A stretch of 64,000 nucleotides of DNA from Ruminococcus sp. (GCA_017525915.1 JAFXSC010000002.1:62001-126000), one strand, 5' to 3'; positions 22,966-32,400 are shown, numbered from the stretch's first letter. Notes: generated from the sequence alone by a model not told the origin. A program made the numbers and translations.

Positions 22966-23958
22966 TCATATCTCCTCGCACGACTGCGGACGGCTCATAA
23001 GTGCATTAAGAGCCTCTCTGACATCGCCGCCGTTGAAAAGCACTTCGTTGAGCTGCTCTGTTATCGGCATCTCAACGCCAAGCCGCCTTGAAAGATCATA
23101 TGCTGCCTTGCAGCAGAAATATCCCTCGACTGTTCCTACTCTCTCAACAGCCTCCTGCGGTGACACGCCCTGTCCGATAAGTATTCCTGCACGGCGGTTG
23201 CGGCTGTGCATACTCGTACAGGTAACGATAAGGTCACCGATACCTGTCAGACCGCTGAATGTATTTACATTAGCCCCGAATGCAACTCCGAGACGCGCTA
23301 TCTCGTGTATGCCCCTTGTCATGAGGGCAGCCTTTGTGTTGTCGCCGTAGCCGAGACCGTCACAGATGCCGGCGCTCAGTGCGATGATGTTCTTCAGTGC
23401 GCCGCCGAGCTCGCAGCCCTTTACGTCGCTGTTGAGGTATATCCTGAGAAAACTGTTTGCAAGCTGTCCCTGTACATACTCCGCTGCTTCCATATTATCA
23501 GAAGCAGCAACGACCGTAGTGGGTATGCAGCGTGCGACCTCCTCGGCGTGTGAGGGACCGGACAGAACAACGAGCTTGTCGGTATTGATCTCCTCGCCGA
23601 TGACCTGGCTGAGGGTTTTGAGCGTTCCCTCCTCGAGACCCTTTCCGGTATTAACAACGACCATATGGCTGTCAACATACGGTGCGGCAAGCTTTGCAAC
23701 ATCGCGTACGAATGACGAAGGTATGCCGAATATGAGCATATCACAGCCCTTTACGCAGGAGATGTCGCTCGTGAGGGCTATGCTCTCGGAGACCGGTACG
23801 CCCGGTAGCTTCTGGACGTGCTCGCCGTGCTTCCTGATATCGTCTATCTCCGACTGGAACTTTGACCAGACTGTCACACTGTGCTTTCCGCAGTGTTCAG
23901 CCATTATCGCAAGACTCAGACCGAAGCCGCCGGAGCCGAGTATCGTTATCTTTGCCAT
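22966..23958 (-). CDS. gpsA: Glycerol-3-phosphate dehydrogenase [NAD(P)+]
   Basis: Makes sn-glycerol-3-phosphate for phospholipid synthesis. The 330-residue protein has the N-terminal nucleotide motif GSGGFGLSLA (8-17) and the family segment VVNTGKGLEEGT. The catalytic Lys is expected in ELGGALKNIIALSAGICDG (about 182-200). It directly follows plsY, the acyltransferase that uses its product. Confidence 0.95.
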   Translation of the reverse strand: MAKITILGSGGFGLSLAIMAEHCGKHSVTVWSKFQSEIDDIRKHGEHVQKLPGVPVSESIALTSDISCVKGCDMLIFGIPSSFVRDVAKLAAPYVDSHMVVVNTGKGLEEGTLKTLSQVIGEEINTDKLVVLSGPSHAEEVARCIPTTVVAASDNMEAAEYVQGQLANSFLRIYLNSDVKGCELGGALKNIIALSAGICDGLGYGDNTKAALMTRGIHEIARLGVAFGANVNTFSGLTGIGDLIVTCTSMHSRNRRAGILIGQGVSPQEAVERVGTVEGYFCCKAAYDLSRRLGVEMPITEQLNEVLFNGGDVREALNALMSRPQSCEEI

Positions 23959-23964
23959 GATCTA

Positions 23965-24648
23965 TCACCTTTCCTTGTCTAATAATCCTCTTGTAGTGAG
24001 CGAGAACTTGTTCTCGGTACCGTTCAGGAGCCTTTCGATATTCGAGCGGTGCATCCAAACTATCACCGCTGACATCGGTATCGACAGCAGCAGATACAGG
24101 AAGCTCCTTCCGAACGTATTCCCGTCCGCGATCCATGACATAAGCAGTGTGGCGAGCGGACAGTAGCTTGTTGCGATGATAGATGCGAGCGAAACGTACT
24201 TGGTTATCGCAAGTATAACTATAAATATAGCCATGAGTGCGATGAATACCTTGAAATCGACTATAATAAAGGTCGATACACCGACGAGAACGCCCTTTCC
24301 GCCCTTGAAGTTGTAGTATACAGGGAAGATATGTCCCAGAACGGCGAAAAGTCCGGCGATATAGCCTATGTAGTGCGTATCGTTACCGGGAGCGAGCCCA
24401 GCATCGAGCCAGCCGCAGAATACACGCGAGAGCCATACCGCGACAACTCCCTTGAGCAGGTCGCCTACGAGAGTGAGCAGAGCGCAGGTCTTTCCGGCAC
24501 AGCGGAGAGTATTGGTGAGACCGGCGTTATGGCTGCCCATAGTCCTGATGTCCCTGCCCTTCATGAGCTTGACAACTATTATCGAGAAATTGCAGCTTCC
24601 GAGGAAATATCCGAACGCAGCTGCCAACAGTATTGCAAATATCTTCAT
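23965..24648 (-). CDS. plsY: Acyl-phosphate:glycerol-3-phosphate acyltransferase
   Basis: Membrane enzyme that acylates glycerol-3-phosphate to lysophosphatidate. The 227-residue protein has about five helices and the conserved motifs GSCNFSIIV near the N-terminus, GSHNAGLTNTLR (about 38-49) and FKGGKGV (112-118). The start overlaps the der stop (TGATG), and gpsA follows after 6 bp. Confidence 0.95.
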   Translation of the reverse strand: MKIFAILLAAAFGYFLGSCNFSIIVVKLMKGRDIRTMGSHNAGLTNTLRCAGKTCALLTLVGDLLKGVVAVWLSRVFCGWLDAGLAPGNDTHYIGYIAGLFAVLGHIFPVYYNFKGGKGVLVGVSTFIIVDFKVFIALMAIFIVILAITKYVSLASIIATSYCPLATLLMSWIADGNTFGRSFLYLLLSIPMSAVIVWMHRSNIERLLNGTENKFSLTTRGLLDKER

Positions 24649-25976
24649 CAGTTATCATTTCCTCCCCTCTCACGGACTATGAAGCGTACAGGAGTACCCT
24701 CCAGCCCGAATGTCGAGCGTATCTGGTTTTCAATATACCTTCTGTATGAAAAATGGAACAGGTCCGCACGGTTGACGAACGTCACGAACGTCGGCGGCTT
24801 TGTCGAAGGCTGGGTCATGTAGTATATCTTCAGCCTTCTGCCCTTGTCGGACGGCGGCTGCACCCTCGTTGTAGCATATGCAAGAACATCGTTGAGCATA
24901 CCTGTCGATATCCTGATACTGTTCTGACCGTAGGTATACTTTATCAGCTCATAGAGCTTGTCTATGCGCTGACCGGTCTTTGCGGAAATAAAAACGAACG
25001 GGACATACGACATGAAGCTGAAATCGTTTTCGAGCTTGGTGCGGTATTCCTGCATGGTCTTGTCGTTCTTCTCTACAAGGTCCCACTTGTTCACGGCAAC
25101 AACACAGGCTTTTCCCTGCTCGTGTGCATAGCCTGCGACCTTTGAGTCCTGCTCGGTGAAGCCTTCCGCAGCGTCGAGCATTATGACGCATACGTCCGCA
25201 CGGTCAACTGCCATATAAGCGCGGAGAACGCTGTAATGCTCTATCTTTTCGGTTATCTTGGACTTCTTGCGTATTCCTGCCGTGTCGATGAAAACAAATC
25301 TTCCGTATTCATTCTCAACGACTGTATCCGTTGAATCACGGGTAGTTCCTGCGATATCGGATACTATTACCCTCTCCTCGCCTGCTATCTTGTTTATGAG
25401 TGAGGACTTTCCTGCATTAGGCTTGCCGATTACTGCGACCTTGATATAATCGTCAGAATACTCCTCTGTATCGTTTTCGGGAAGGTATTCGTATATCTTG
25501 TCGAGCATATCGCCTGTGCCGTGACCGTGGACCGAGGATATCGGGAACGGGTCGCCGAGCCCGAGGTTGTAGAACTCATAGAGCTCCATGGGAGGCTCTC
25601 CGAGGGTATCGCATTTATTCACGGCAAGCACCACGGGCTTTCCACTTTTAAGAAGCATCTGTGCAACTGTATAATCGTCCGCCGTAACGCCGCAGCGTAT
25701 ATCCGTCACGAACACTATTACGTCCGCCTTCTCAATGGCAAGCTCGGACTGCCTTCTCATCTGTGCAAGAATAACGTCATTGCTGTCCGGCTCGATACCT
25801 CCGGTATCAACGACCATGAACTCCTTGCCGCGCCATTCGCACTTTGAGTAGATACGGTCGCGCGTTACACCGGGAGTATCTTCAACGATAGACAGACGCT
25901 GTCCGATAAGCTTGTTGAAAAGCGTGGACTTTCCTACATTCGGACGTCCTATCACAGCAACTATCGGTATTGACAT
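24648..25976 (-). CDS. der: Ribosome biogenesis GTPase Der (EngA)
   Basis: Tandem-domain GTPase needed for 50S subunit assembly. Two G domains are visible, with P-loops GRPNVGKST (about 9-17) and GKPNAGKSS (about 185-193), each followed by DTxG and NKxD motifs, and a KH-like C-terminal domain. I use the ATG at 25976 (MSIPIVAVIG), 8 nt from AGGAG; the GTG at 25985 is too close to that site. der-plsY-gpsA is a conserved Firmicute order. Confidence 0.96.
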   Translation of the reverse strand: MSIPIVAVIGRPNVGKSTLFNKLIGQRLSIVEDTPGVTRDRIYSKCEWRGKEFMVVDTGGIEPDSNDVILAQMRRQSELAIEKADVIVFVTDIRCGVTADDYTVAQMLLKSGKPVVLAVNKCDTLGEPPMELYEFYNLGLGDPFPISSVHGHGTGDMLDKIYEYLPENDTEEYSDDYIKVAVIGKPNAGKSSLINKIAGEERVIVSDIAGTTRDSTDTVVENEYGRFVFIDTAGIRKKSKITEKIEHYSVLRAYMAVDRADVCVIMLDAAEGFTEQDSKVAGYAHEQGKACVVAVNKWDLVEKNDKTMQEYRTKLENDFSFMSYVPFVFISAKTGQRIDKLYELIKYTYGQNSIRISTGMLNDVLAYATTRVQPPSDKGRRLKIYYMTQPSTKPPTFVTFVNRADLFHFSYRRYIENQIRSTFGLEGTPVRFIVRERGGNDN

Positions 25977-26020
25977 TTCATGCACTCCTTTCTGTATGTT
26001 ATACCCGTCGAAAGACGGTA

Positions 26021-27322
26021 TCAGTATTCAATTCCCATTATCGCATCGAGGAACTCAAAGCCGTCGCGGTTCGAGGTCCTTATCTTTATGCCGAGCGCAG
26101 CTTCAACGTCCGGCACTCTCAGGTCATCGAGGAAAATATCGCTGTCCCTCATGAGCATATTCGAGGATATCAGCAGCTCGTCACCGAGCTCCTTTCCGCG
26201 GAGCTGCGCGATAAGGTCCTGAGCGGTGATAAGTCCGGAAACGGTTATAGTTTCCCCGAAGAAATCGTTCCTTATGCGGTATACATGGCATTTCAGCTCC
26301 GGAAATTTCTGCTCGGCAGCCACCGCGAGACGGCTTGCCGTACTGAACGCGGAATAACCGGTGGCGATGGAAACGGTACGCTTTCCGCCCTCCCACTCAG
26401 CCATATCGAGTGCCTGCATGAACTCGTCTATCAGCGAGCGGAGCATACCCACGCCGTTTTCGTACTGGGGATAATCCTCATAAGCCTCGCCCGGCGGAAA
26501 CTCCCTTCCGGCAATAAGGTAGAACTCGTCCGAGGCAAAAACCGTCCTCGTGCCGTATTTTTCAAGAAATTCACGCTGGAAGCCCTCTATTATGTCGATA
26601 GTCTCCGCAGCACCCTCCTTTGTGAAGGTCGTGAGCGGGTACAGTCCCTCGCGGAACTTGGTCAGACCGACCGGTACTACTGCCATACTCGTGATATTCG
26701 GCATTAGCGAGCCTAGGTCACGCAGGGACCTCCGGAGCTCGTCACCGTCGTTCAGTCCGGGACAGCATACAATCTGGCAGTTGAGCTTGATGCCGTTCTC
26801 TGCCAGCTGATATATGTATTTCAGCTTCTCGCCCGCGAAACGGTTCTTCATCATCTTCACGCGGAGCTCGGGATTGGTCGTATGGACCGAAACGTTGATA
26901 TTCAGCTTCATCTCGATGATACGGTCCACGTCCGACTGGCTCATGTTGGTCAGCGTGACGTAATTTCCCTGAAGAAATGAAAGTCTCGCATCATCGTCCT
27001 TGAAGTAGAGGGTCTCACGCATCCCCGGTGGCATCTGGTCTATGAAGCAGAAGACGCATTTATTGCTGCACGACTGCTTCTTGTCCATGAGGAAAGTGTC
27101 AAATTCCAGCCCGAGGTCGTCATACTCGTCCTTCTCAATGTGAAAGTCCAGCTTGGTGCCTTCCCGTTCAACATCAACATCAACAGAAGTCTCAGCCGCG
27201 TAATACATATAATCAAGGACGTCCCTGATACCATGCCCGTTGATACTGCAAAGGAGGTCACCGGCAGCAATGCCTGCCTTATCTGCCGGAGAACCCGGTA
27301 TAATGCTTTTTATAAGTACCAT
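26021..27322 (-). CDS. DUF512 protein: PDZ plus radical-SAM-like iron-sulfur domain
   Basis: A 433-residue protein of the DUF512 family, usually found beside der. The N-terminal 60 residues are PDZ-like (IIPGSPADKAGIAAGD). A CxxxCxxC motif, CSNKCVFC (about 84-91), indicates a radical SAM cluster, followed by TIM-barrel-like sequence and a C-terminal domain. The substrate is unknown for the family. The start has a GGAG site. It sits 44 bp upstream of der and probably shares its transcript. Confidence 0.85.
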   Translation of the reverse strand: MVLIKSIIPGSPADKAGIAAGDLLCSINGHGIRDVLDYMYYAAETSVDVDVEREGTKLDFHIEKDEYDDLGLEFDTFLMDKKQSCSNKCVFCFIDQMPPGMRETLYFKDDDARLSFLQGNYVTLTNMSQSDVDRIIEMKLNINVSVHTTNPELRVKMMKNRFAGEKLKYIYQLAENGIKLNCQIVCCPGLNDGDELRRSLRDLGSLMPNITSMAVVPVGLTKFREGLYPLTTFTKEGAAETIDIIEGFQREFLEKYGTRTVFASDEFYLIAGREFPPGEAYEDYPQYENGVGMLRSLIDEFMQALDMAEWEGGKRTVSIATGYSAFSTASRLAVAAEQKFPELKCHVYRIRNDFFGETITVSGLITAQDLIAQLRGKELGDELLISSNMLMRDSDIFLDDLRVPDVEAALGIKIRTSNRDGFEFLDAIMGIEY

Positions 27323-27354
27323 AGCTCTCCAGCCGCTCCCTCCTTTGATATTAC

Positions 27355-27388
27355 AAAAAGGAGAGAAGGATCACTCCTCCTCTCCTTC
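27355..27388 (-). terminator. Terminator after rpmF
   Basis: Minus-strand hairpin AAGGAGAG...CTCTCCTT with further pairing in its loop, followed by TTTTTG. It lies 22 bp after the rpmF stop and just before the DUF512 gene. Confidence 0.75.
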
Positions 27389-27409
27389 TCACAGATCGTG
27401 TTCAGACGA

Positions 27410-27595
27410 TTATTCAGCGTCGATCTTAAGGACCTCAACGCCCTTATAGAATCCGCAGTTCTTGCAGACCTTGTGCGGAGCCTTATATGCGCCGCAATTG
27501 TCACACTTGGACATTGCAGGTGCTTCGAGCTTCCATACAGCGCTACGTCTCTTATCACGTCTTGCCTTGGAAGTTTTTCTCTTCGGTACAGCCAT
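27410..27595 (-). CDS. rpmF: 50S ribosomal protein L32
   Basis: A 61-residue L32 beginning [16 protein letters not shown]. It has the zinc-binding form with CDNC (31-34) and CKNC (44-47). The ribosome site is AAGGAGG. It follows the yceD gene by 35 bp, the standard yceD-rpmF pair. Confidence 0.97.
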   Translation of the reverse strand: MAVPKRKTSKARRDKRRSAVWKLEAPAMSKCDNCGAYKAPHKVCKNCGFYKGVEVLKIDAE

Positions 27596-27630
27596 TGTGG
27601 CACCTCCTTACAACGAGCTTCACAGCTCAA

Positions 27631-28077
27631 TTATTTCAGACAATTGCATTCGGATACATTCAGATCACAGCCGCAGACCATGCACAGACCTTTGCAGTCC
27701 TCTTTGCACAGTATCTTAGACGGCAGCTGGAGGAGAATATCCGTAACAGCAATATCGTTCATATCAATGCTCTCGCCCTCTGCGACGATATATTCATCGT
27801 TATCACGGCTGACGGAAGGCACTACGATATGACTGAAATCATAGTGATACTCCTTCTCGAATTCCTTCAGACATCTGTCGCAGGTATTGAGCAGCGTAAC
27901 ATCAGCGGAATAGTCCAGATAGACCACTCCAGCTCTGTTGCATATCCTGCCCTTAAGCTCAACAGGAGAGGCGAATGTATATCCGCGGATATCCGTAAGC
28001 TCGTCTGCGGGAATGACGCAGGTGAGGTCCATAGACTCACCGGTTATATCGAAAAGTTGTTTCAGGTCGATCTTCAT
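27631..28077 (-). CDS. yceD: YceD (DUF177) family protein
   Basis: A 148-residue DUF177 protein, a family almost always encoded before rpmF and implicated in 23S rRNA accumulation. The start at 28077 (MKIDLKQLFDITG) has an AAGGAT site; a longer frame to 28119 would run into the promoter. The C-terminal region contains CDRC and a cysteine-rich stretch (CKEDCKGLCMVCGC), consistent with a zinc site. Confidence 0.9.
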   Translation of the reverse strand: MKIDLKQLFDITGESMDLTCVIPADELTDIRGYTFASPVELKGRICNRAGVVYLDYSADVTLLNTCDRCLKEFEKEYHYDFSHIVVPSVSRDNDEYIVAEGESIDMNDIAVTDILLQLPSKILCKEDCKGLCMVCGCDLNVSECNCLK

Positions 28078-28107
28078 ATCTTTATCCTTCAGAGCACCAT
28101 AAATAAT

Positions 28108-28137
28108 ATTATACACCAATTGACACTATATGTCAAT
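28108..28137 (-). promoter_or_regulatory. Promoter of yceD-rpmF with a dyad over the -35 box
   Basis: Minus strand: TTGACA (28131-28136), 17 bp, TATAAT (28108-28113). The -35 box is half of an inverted repeat, ATTGACA-CTATA-TGTCAAT (28119-28137). Confidence 0.82.
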
Positions 28138-28165
28138 AGTCCGGCGTAAAAAAGCCTGATTTTTT

Positions 28166-28573
28166 TTACTTTATGAACTGCTTAACGCTTGCGGGAAGCT
28201 CAGACTCGTCAGCGGAGACTGTGAATACGATCGTAGCCTCATCACCTGTGAGCTTGTCCAGCTTCTCAAAGAGAGCGCCGAGTGCATCGTAATCTCTGCC
28301 GCATATCCTGAGGATACCGTCAACGAAAACGTCCTTGATGTCGTAGTTGCCTGCGAGCATACCTGCAACGAAACCGTAGAATGCGTCAAAGCCCTCGATT
28401 GCGAACTTCTCTACATCGCACCATCTTACTCTGAAGCTGATAGAGCGTCTGATATTGTCGCCCTTCTCGATGCAAACGAGGTTGCCGTTTGTGGACTTTA
28501 CTGTTTCGTTGATCTGGTCGATGAGTATCTTGGTCTTGCCAGTACCCTTTTTACCTGTGATAAGTCTTATCAT
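28166..28573 (-). CDS. Small P-loop NTPase-like protein, function unknown
   Basis: A 135-residue protein with a Walker A motif GKKGTGKTK (7-15) and a Walker-B-like DVFVDGIL (about 81-88). I do not recognise a named family; it reads as a stand-alone minimal P-loop domain. It has a good GGAAGGAG ribosome site and lies 66 bp after pgi with no obvious terminator between, so it is probably co-transcribed with pgi. Confidence 0.75.
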   Translation of the reverse strand: MIRLITGKKGTGKTKILIDQINETVKSTNGNLVCIEKGDNIRRSISFRVRWCDVEKFAIEGFDAFYGFVAGMLAGNYDIKDVFVDGILRICGRDYDALGALFEKLDKLTGDEATIVFTVSADESELPASVKQFIK

Positions 28574-28639
28574 AAATTTACTCCTTCCATTGCCTTGCGG
28601 CAGTGTGCATATTTTTCAGTGATTTATCGCAAGCCGGGA

Positions 28640-29974
28640 TTAACCGAGCTTAGCCTCCAGAGCAGCCTTTGCGCCCTCATAGCCGGGCTTTCCGAGAAGT
28701 GCGAACATATTGGACTTATAGCTCTCAACACCGGGCTGGTTGAACGGATTAACGCCAAGAACATAGCCGGAAACAGCACAAGCCTTCTCGAAGAAATAGA
28801 TCATATATCCAACGCTCTCCTCAGTAGTATCATCAAGCTCAAGGATGATATTGGGAACGCCGCCCTCTGTATGAGCGAGAACTGTACCCTCGAAAGCCTT
28901 GCGGTTTACGACAGACATATTCTGGTTCGTGAGGAAGTTGAGACCGTCAAGGTTCTCAGCATCGGGTTCAAGGAAGAGGTCAGTCTTGGGCTTCTTGATA
29001 TCGACAACGGTCTCAAAGAGGATCCTTGCGCCGTCCTGGATATACTGACCCATAGAGTGAAGATCGGTGGAGAATACGGCAGCTGACGGGAAGATACCCT
29101 TGTTGTCCTTGCCTTCGCTCTCGCCGAAGAGCTGCTTGTACCACTCAGACATCATAACGAAGCTGGGGTCATAGGAAACAAGCATCTCAACGGACTTGCC
29201 TTTTCTGTAAAGGATATTTCTGAGAGCAGCGTACTTGTAGCAGTCGTTATTGTCAAATTCAGCGCAGAGGTCAACCTGAGCCTTTGCAGCGCCCTTCATA
29301 AGAGCGTCGATATCACAGCCTGCTACGGCGATCGGGAGAAGGCCAACAGCTGTAAGTACAGAGAAACGTCCGCCTACGTCGTCCGGGATAACGAAGGTCT
29401 CATAGCCCTCAGTATCAGAGAGGTTCTTGAGAGTGCCTCTTGCCTTGTCAGTAGTAGCGAATATTCTCTCCTTAGCGCCTTCCTTGCCGTACTTGTCCTC
29501 TACCATCTTCTTGAAGATACGGAAAGCAAGAGCAGGCTCGGTAGTTGTACCTGACTTGGAGATAACGTTTACGGAGAAGTCCTTGCCCTCACAGAGAGCG
29601 ATGATTTCGTTGAGGTAAGCAGGATTTATAGAATTTCCGACATAGTAGATATCGGGAGTATCCTTCTTGATATTATTGTAGAGAGGCGACTTGAGGAGCT
29701 CGATAGCAGCTCTTGCGCCGAGGTAAGAACCACCGATGCCGATAACGATGAGGATATCGGAATTCTTCTTGATCCTCTCAGCAGCAGCCTTGATCCTTGC
29801 GAACTCGTCCTTGTCGTAGTTAGTGGGAAGCTCTACCCAACCGAGGAAATCGTTTCCGAGACCGCTCTTGTTATGCAGAGCCTCAGCGGCAGCCTCGACC
29901 TGCGACTTGATACCGGTAAGTTCATCGGCATTGATATAGTCCTTCAGGTATTTGGTGTTGAGTTTTAATGACAT
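28640..29974 (-). CDS. pgi: Glucose-6-phosphate isomerase
   Basis: Interconverts glucose-6-phosphate and fructose-6-phosphate. The 444-residue length is that of the short Firmicute form. Visible family segments are [16 protein letters not shown] (about 79-94), the sugar-phosphate-binding [30 protein letters not shown] and, near the C-terminus, [13 protein letters not shown] with the catalytic Lys. The start has a GGAGG site and a promoter about 60 bp upstream. Confidence 0.96.
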   Translation of the reverse strand: MSLKLNTKYLKDYINADELTGIKSQVEAAAEALHNKSGLGNDFLGWVELPTNYDKDEFARIKAAAERIKKNSDILIVIGIGGSYLGARAAIELLKSPLYNNIKKDTPDIYYVGNSINPAYLNEIIALCEGKDFSVNVISKSGTTTEPALAFRIFKKMVEDKYGKEGAKERIFATTDKARGTLKNLSDTEGYETFVIPDDVGGRFSVLTAVGLLPIAVAGCDIDALMKGAAKAQVDLCAEFDNNDCYKYAALRNILYRKGKSVEMLVSYDPSFVMMSEWYKQLFGESEGKDNKGIFPSAAVFSTDLHSMGQYIQDGARILFETVVDIKKPKTDLFLEPDAENLDGLNFLTNQNMSVVNRKAFEGTVLAHTEGGVPNIILELDDTTEESVGYMIYFFEKACAVSGYVLGVNPFNQPGVESYKSNMFALLGKPGYEGAKAALEAKLG

Positions 29975-30028
29975 GAAAAATTACCTCCAATATGCACGGC
30001 GAGCCGCACAATATAATTTACCATCTTT

Positions 30029-30057
30029 ATGATACTATATTTTTAAGATTTTTTCAA
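30029..30057 (-). promoter_or_regulatory. Promoter of pgi
   Basis: Minus strand: TTGAAA (30052-30057), 17 bp, TATCAT (30029-30034). Confidence 0.65.
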
Positions 30058-30112
30058 GTACCTTTAGAGCATTAATTGCACTTTTGTTTATTTCTAACAA
30101 TTCCTAACGTAA

Positions 30113-31255
30113 TTATTCTATCATTTTTAACAACATATGTGTCAGAACATATGTGAAACTCAGCCTTTCCACGTCAGCCGCGGCAATAATATCCGATTCG
30201 TAAACAAGCACCTTTCCGTTATAGAAGGCGGCAGTACCGACACGCTGTCCCTCAGTGACCGGTGCATCGAGGTATTTTGGCAGTACAGCGACGGTCCTGA
30301 GCCCGTTTGAATCATTCGGCAGCACAAGACTGCTCTGCTCACGGATACGCAGCTCCACCGCAGTTTCAACGCCGTGCCTTACCCTGACCGGGCGGAGCAT
30401 CTCGTCCGGGAACATAGTCATGGTCACGTTATAGCCGCTGAAGCCCTTCTCGCAGAGGGTTTTAGCCATTTTTCGCGCAGCTTCACCATCGGTAGCGCCA
30501 AGCACTACCGCGATATAACAGTCGCCGTCCTCCGAACGTGCATACTCAGCGATACAGTGTCCCGAGCGCTCTGAATGTGCCGCCTTGAAGCCGCAGTGTC
30601 GCTTATAGGTGTGTGCAAGGTAGTTCTCACTGACGACCTCAACTGTGCCGGACTTGACAAAATCACGCCATATTGCAAAATACGGTGCAAGCACCTCATG
30701 CTTTGAGAGCGCCGCACATATTACGGCAAGGTCAGCCGCAGTAGTATGTTCCCTTTCATCGTCAAAGCCATACGGCGAATAGAATGCTGTATCGCGCAGT
30801 CCGAGGTCAAATACTTCAGCATTCATACGCATAACGAAGCTCTCTGTATTTCCTTCCGACGCCTCTGCAAGGACGGTAAGCGCGTCGTTGGCATTGCCCA
30901 CAATAACGCTTTTCAGCAGTTCATCAACTGTCATACGGTCACCCGGCTCAAGCCACACCACTGAGCCTTTCGTTCCGCGGACGCTTTCGGAAGCAGTAAG
31001 CTCAGTATCAGGCGAATACTTCCCCGCCTCGACATCCTCTGCGATGAGAAGCAGGGACATGAGCTTTGCAAGATAGCCGCAGCTGAGCTGTGTATCAGCG
31101 TTGTACTGCTCGAGAACAGTACCGGTCGCGGCTTCGATAAGTACATAGGCAGAAGGCTCATCTTCCGGGTTTGCTGGCTTTCCAGCGCCTATCACGGGGA
31201 GAAAACACATAAGCACAAGCGCGGCAAATGCAAGCGGACGGATACGTTTTTCCAT
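30113..31255 (-). CDS. DacF/PBP5-like protein without the catalytic serine (predicted pseudoenzyme)
   Basis: A 380-residue secreted or membrane-anchored protein with a signal sequence (about 5-25) and the fold of a D-alanyl-D-alanine carboxypeptidase plus the C-terminal PBP5-like beta domain. All three active-site motifs are altered: SxxK reads YLAK (61-64; Tyr codon 31073-31075), SxN reads NAN (121-123), and KTG reads KAA (224-226). Surrounding sequence aligns well (for example VGNANDALTVLAE and TTAADLAVI), so this is not frame error. An intact paralogue lies 1.2 kb upstream. It probably binds, but cannot cleave, peptidoglycan stems (inference). Confidence 0.82.
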   Translation of the reverse strand: MEKRIRPLAFAALVLMCFLPVIGAGKPANPEDEPSAYVLIEAATGTVLEQYNADTQLSCGYLAKLMSLLLIAEDVEAGKYSPDTELTASESVRGTKGSVVWLEPGDRMTVDELLKSVIVGNANDALTVLAEASEGNTESFVMRMNAEVFDLGLRDTAFYSPYGFDDEREHTTAADLAVICAALSKHEVLAPYFAIWRDFVKSGTVEVVSENYLAHTYKRHCGFKAAHSERSGHCIAEYARSEDGDCYIAVVLGATDGEAARKMAKTLCEKGFSGYNVTMTMFPDEMLRPVRVRHGVETAVELRIREQSSLVLPNDSNGLRTVAVLPKYLDAPVTEGQRVGTAAFYNGKVLVYESDIIAAADVERLSFTYVLTHMLLKMIE

Positions 31256-31306
31256 GTTATCACCTCATGGAATTATATGCCGCCGGGACTTTCCGTATAC
31301 AAGAAA

Positions 31307-31331
31307 AGGAGCAGCTGCGCTTGCTGCTCCT
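31307..31331 (-). terminator. Terminator after the VanY-like gene
   Basis: Hairpin AGGAGCAG-N9-CTGCTCCT followed on the minus strand by TTTTCTTG. Confidence 0.8.
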
Positions 31332-31359
31332 CGTTATACGACGTTTAACCGTTAAACCA

Positions 31360-32322
31360 TTAATTCTTAATAGTAGTTATTATGTACCTGTCCGAATTAT
31401 TTCCGGAAATAGTATAGTTTCCGGAAACCGGTACTCTCACTGGTGTGGAGTCTCCGAGAGACACCGCACTGTAAATCTCATAATTAACCCCGTTTAAGTT
31501 GTAGGCAAAGGCATTGTCATAAGTATGATCCTTCAGAAAATCAATATATTCCTCCAGACAGAATCCCTTCTCAGTCATGATCGAAGCATGAACATCACCC
31601 ACATAGCGGAGATGCCACGGGCAGTATTCCTGAGACGTTATATCCTTTTTATTTTTAGGATATCTTACGATAAACCCATATCTGGCGCAATTCTGTATGA
31701 TCCACCCCTCAGCGTCACATCCGTCGTAAGAGATCGCGGCACCGTAAGCCATAAGAGCAAGATCGACAGTAGTTCCCATAGCTGATTCAGGGAAATACCG
31801 CGGGCATAACGAATCACTGCCAGTATAAGTACCGGTAGTTCCGTACACAATGAAATCCGCAAGCGATGTGGCTTCGTTATAATCTGACATCATGCGGTTA
31901 AGGGCTTCAGCTGCGTCCTTATTGAGCACGACCGTATCATTAACGAGCGAATAGCAGGGATTTTTTTCACTGTTAAGAGAAACCATTCCCGAAACGCTCA
32001 CCTCACCGGCAGGGTGCTTCTCGTCAACGATTGCGAGATTGCCTGCTGCAAGGCGCGAGGAAGGCAGACTGAGCTCAGAATAGCCGAGATTCTGCACTCC
32101 CATAAAGGCAGTTGTAGTCTCGGGCATATTGCCGAGCTTCTGCTGGTTCTCTGTCGGCGCTTCGGCATACTGTGCCGAGCCTGATTTAAAATTACCGCTT
32201 ACGACCAGTTTTGAGTTAGGATCGAGCATATTGCGCCTAATGCTGTCGGCGCCGAAACCTAACACGACGATTCCAAGCATCGCCGCGGCTACTCTCCCCG
32301 GTCTGAGGCGTTTCTTAGCCAT
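31360..32322 (-). CDS. VanY-like (peptidase M15B) protein with lost zinc ligand and general base
   Basis: A 320-residue protein with an N-terminal helix (about 11-25) and a VanY-type D,D-carboxypeptidase domain; the family stretch ARYGFIVRYPKNKKDIT and PWHLRYVG are clear. The zinc/substrate motif SxHxxGxAxD appears as PESAMGTTVD (178-187), with Ser180 in place of His; Asp187 remains. The motif EPWH reads CPWH (234-237; Cys codon 31621-31623), so the catalytic Glu is gone while His237 remains. It is probably inactive. It sits between a DacF-like pseudoenzyme and an intact DacF. Confidence 0.82.
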   Translation of the reverse strand: MAKKRLRPGRVAAAMLGIVVLGFGADSIRRNMLDPNSKLVVSGNFKSGSAQYAEAPTENQQKLGNMPETTTAFMGVQNLGYSELSLPSSRLAAGNLAIVDEKHPAGEVSVSGMVSLNSEKNPCYSLVNDTVVLNKDAAEALNRMMSDYNEATSLADFIVYGTTGTYTGSDSLCPRYFPESAMGTTVDLALMAYGAAISYDGCDAEGWIIQNCARYGFIVRYPKNKKDITSQEYCPWHLRYVGDVHASIMTEKGFCLEEYIDFLKDHTYDNAFAYNLNGVNYEIYSAVSLGDSTPVRVPVSGNYTISGNNSDRYIITTIKN

Positions 32323-32400
32323 TGTTAATATCCTCCGTTATTTTGTTCTCACATTTCTGCGGCTTCTCACCGCTTTTATCTCTTTTGATCCGTTTTTATC

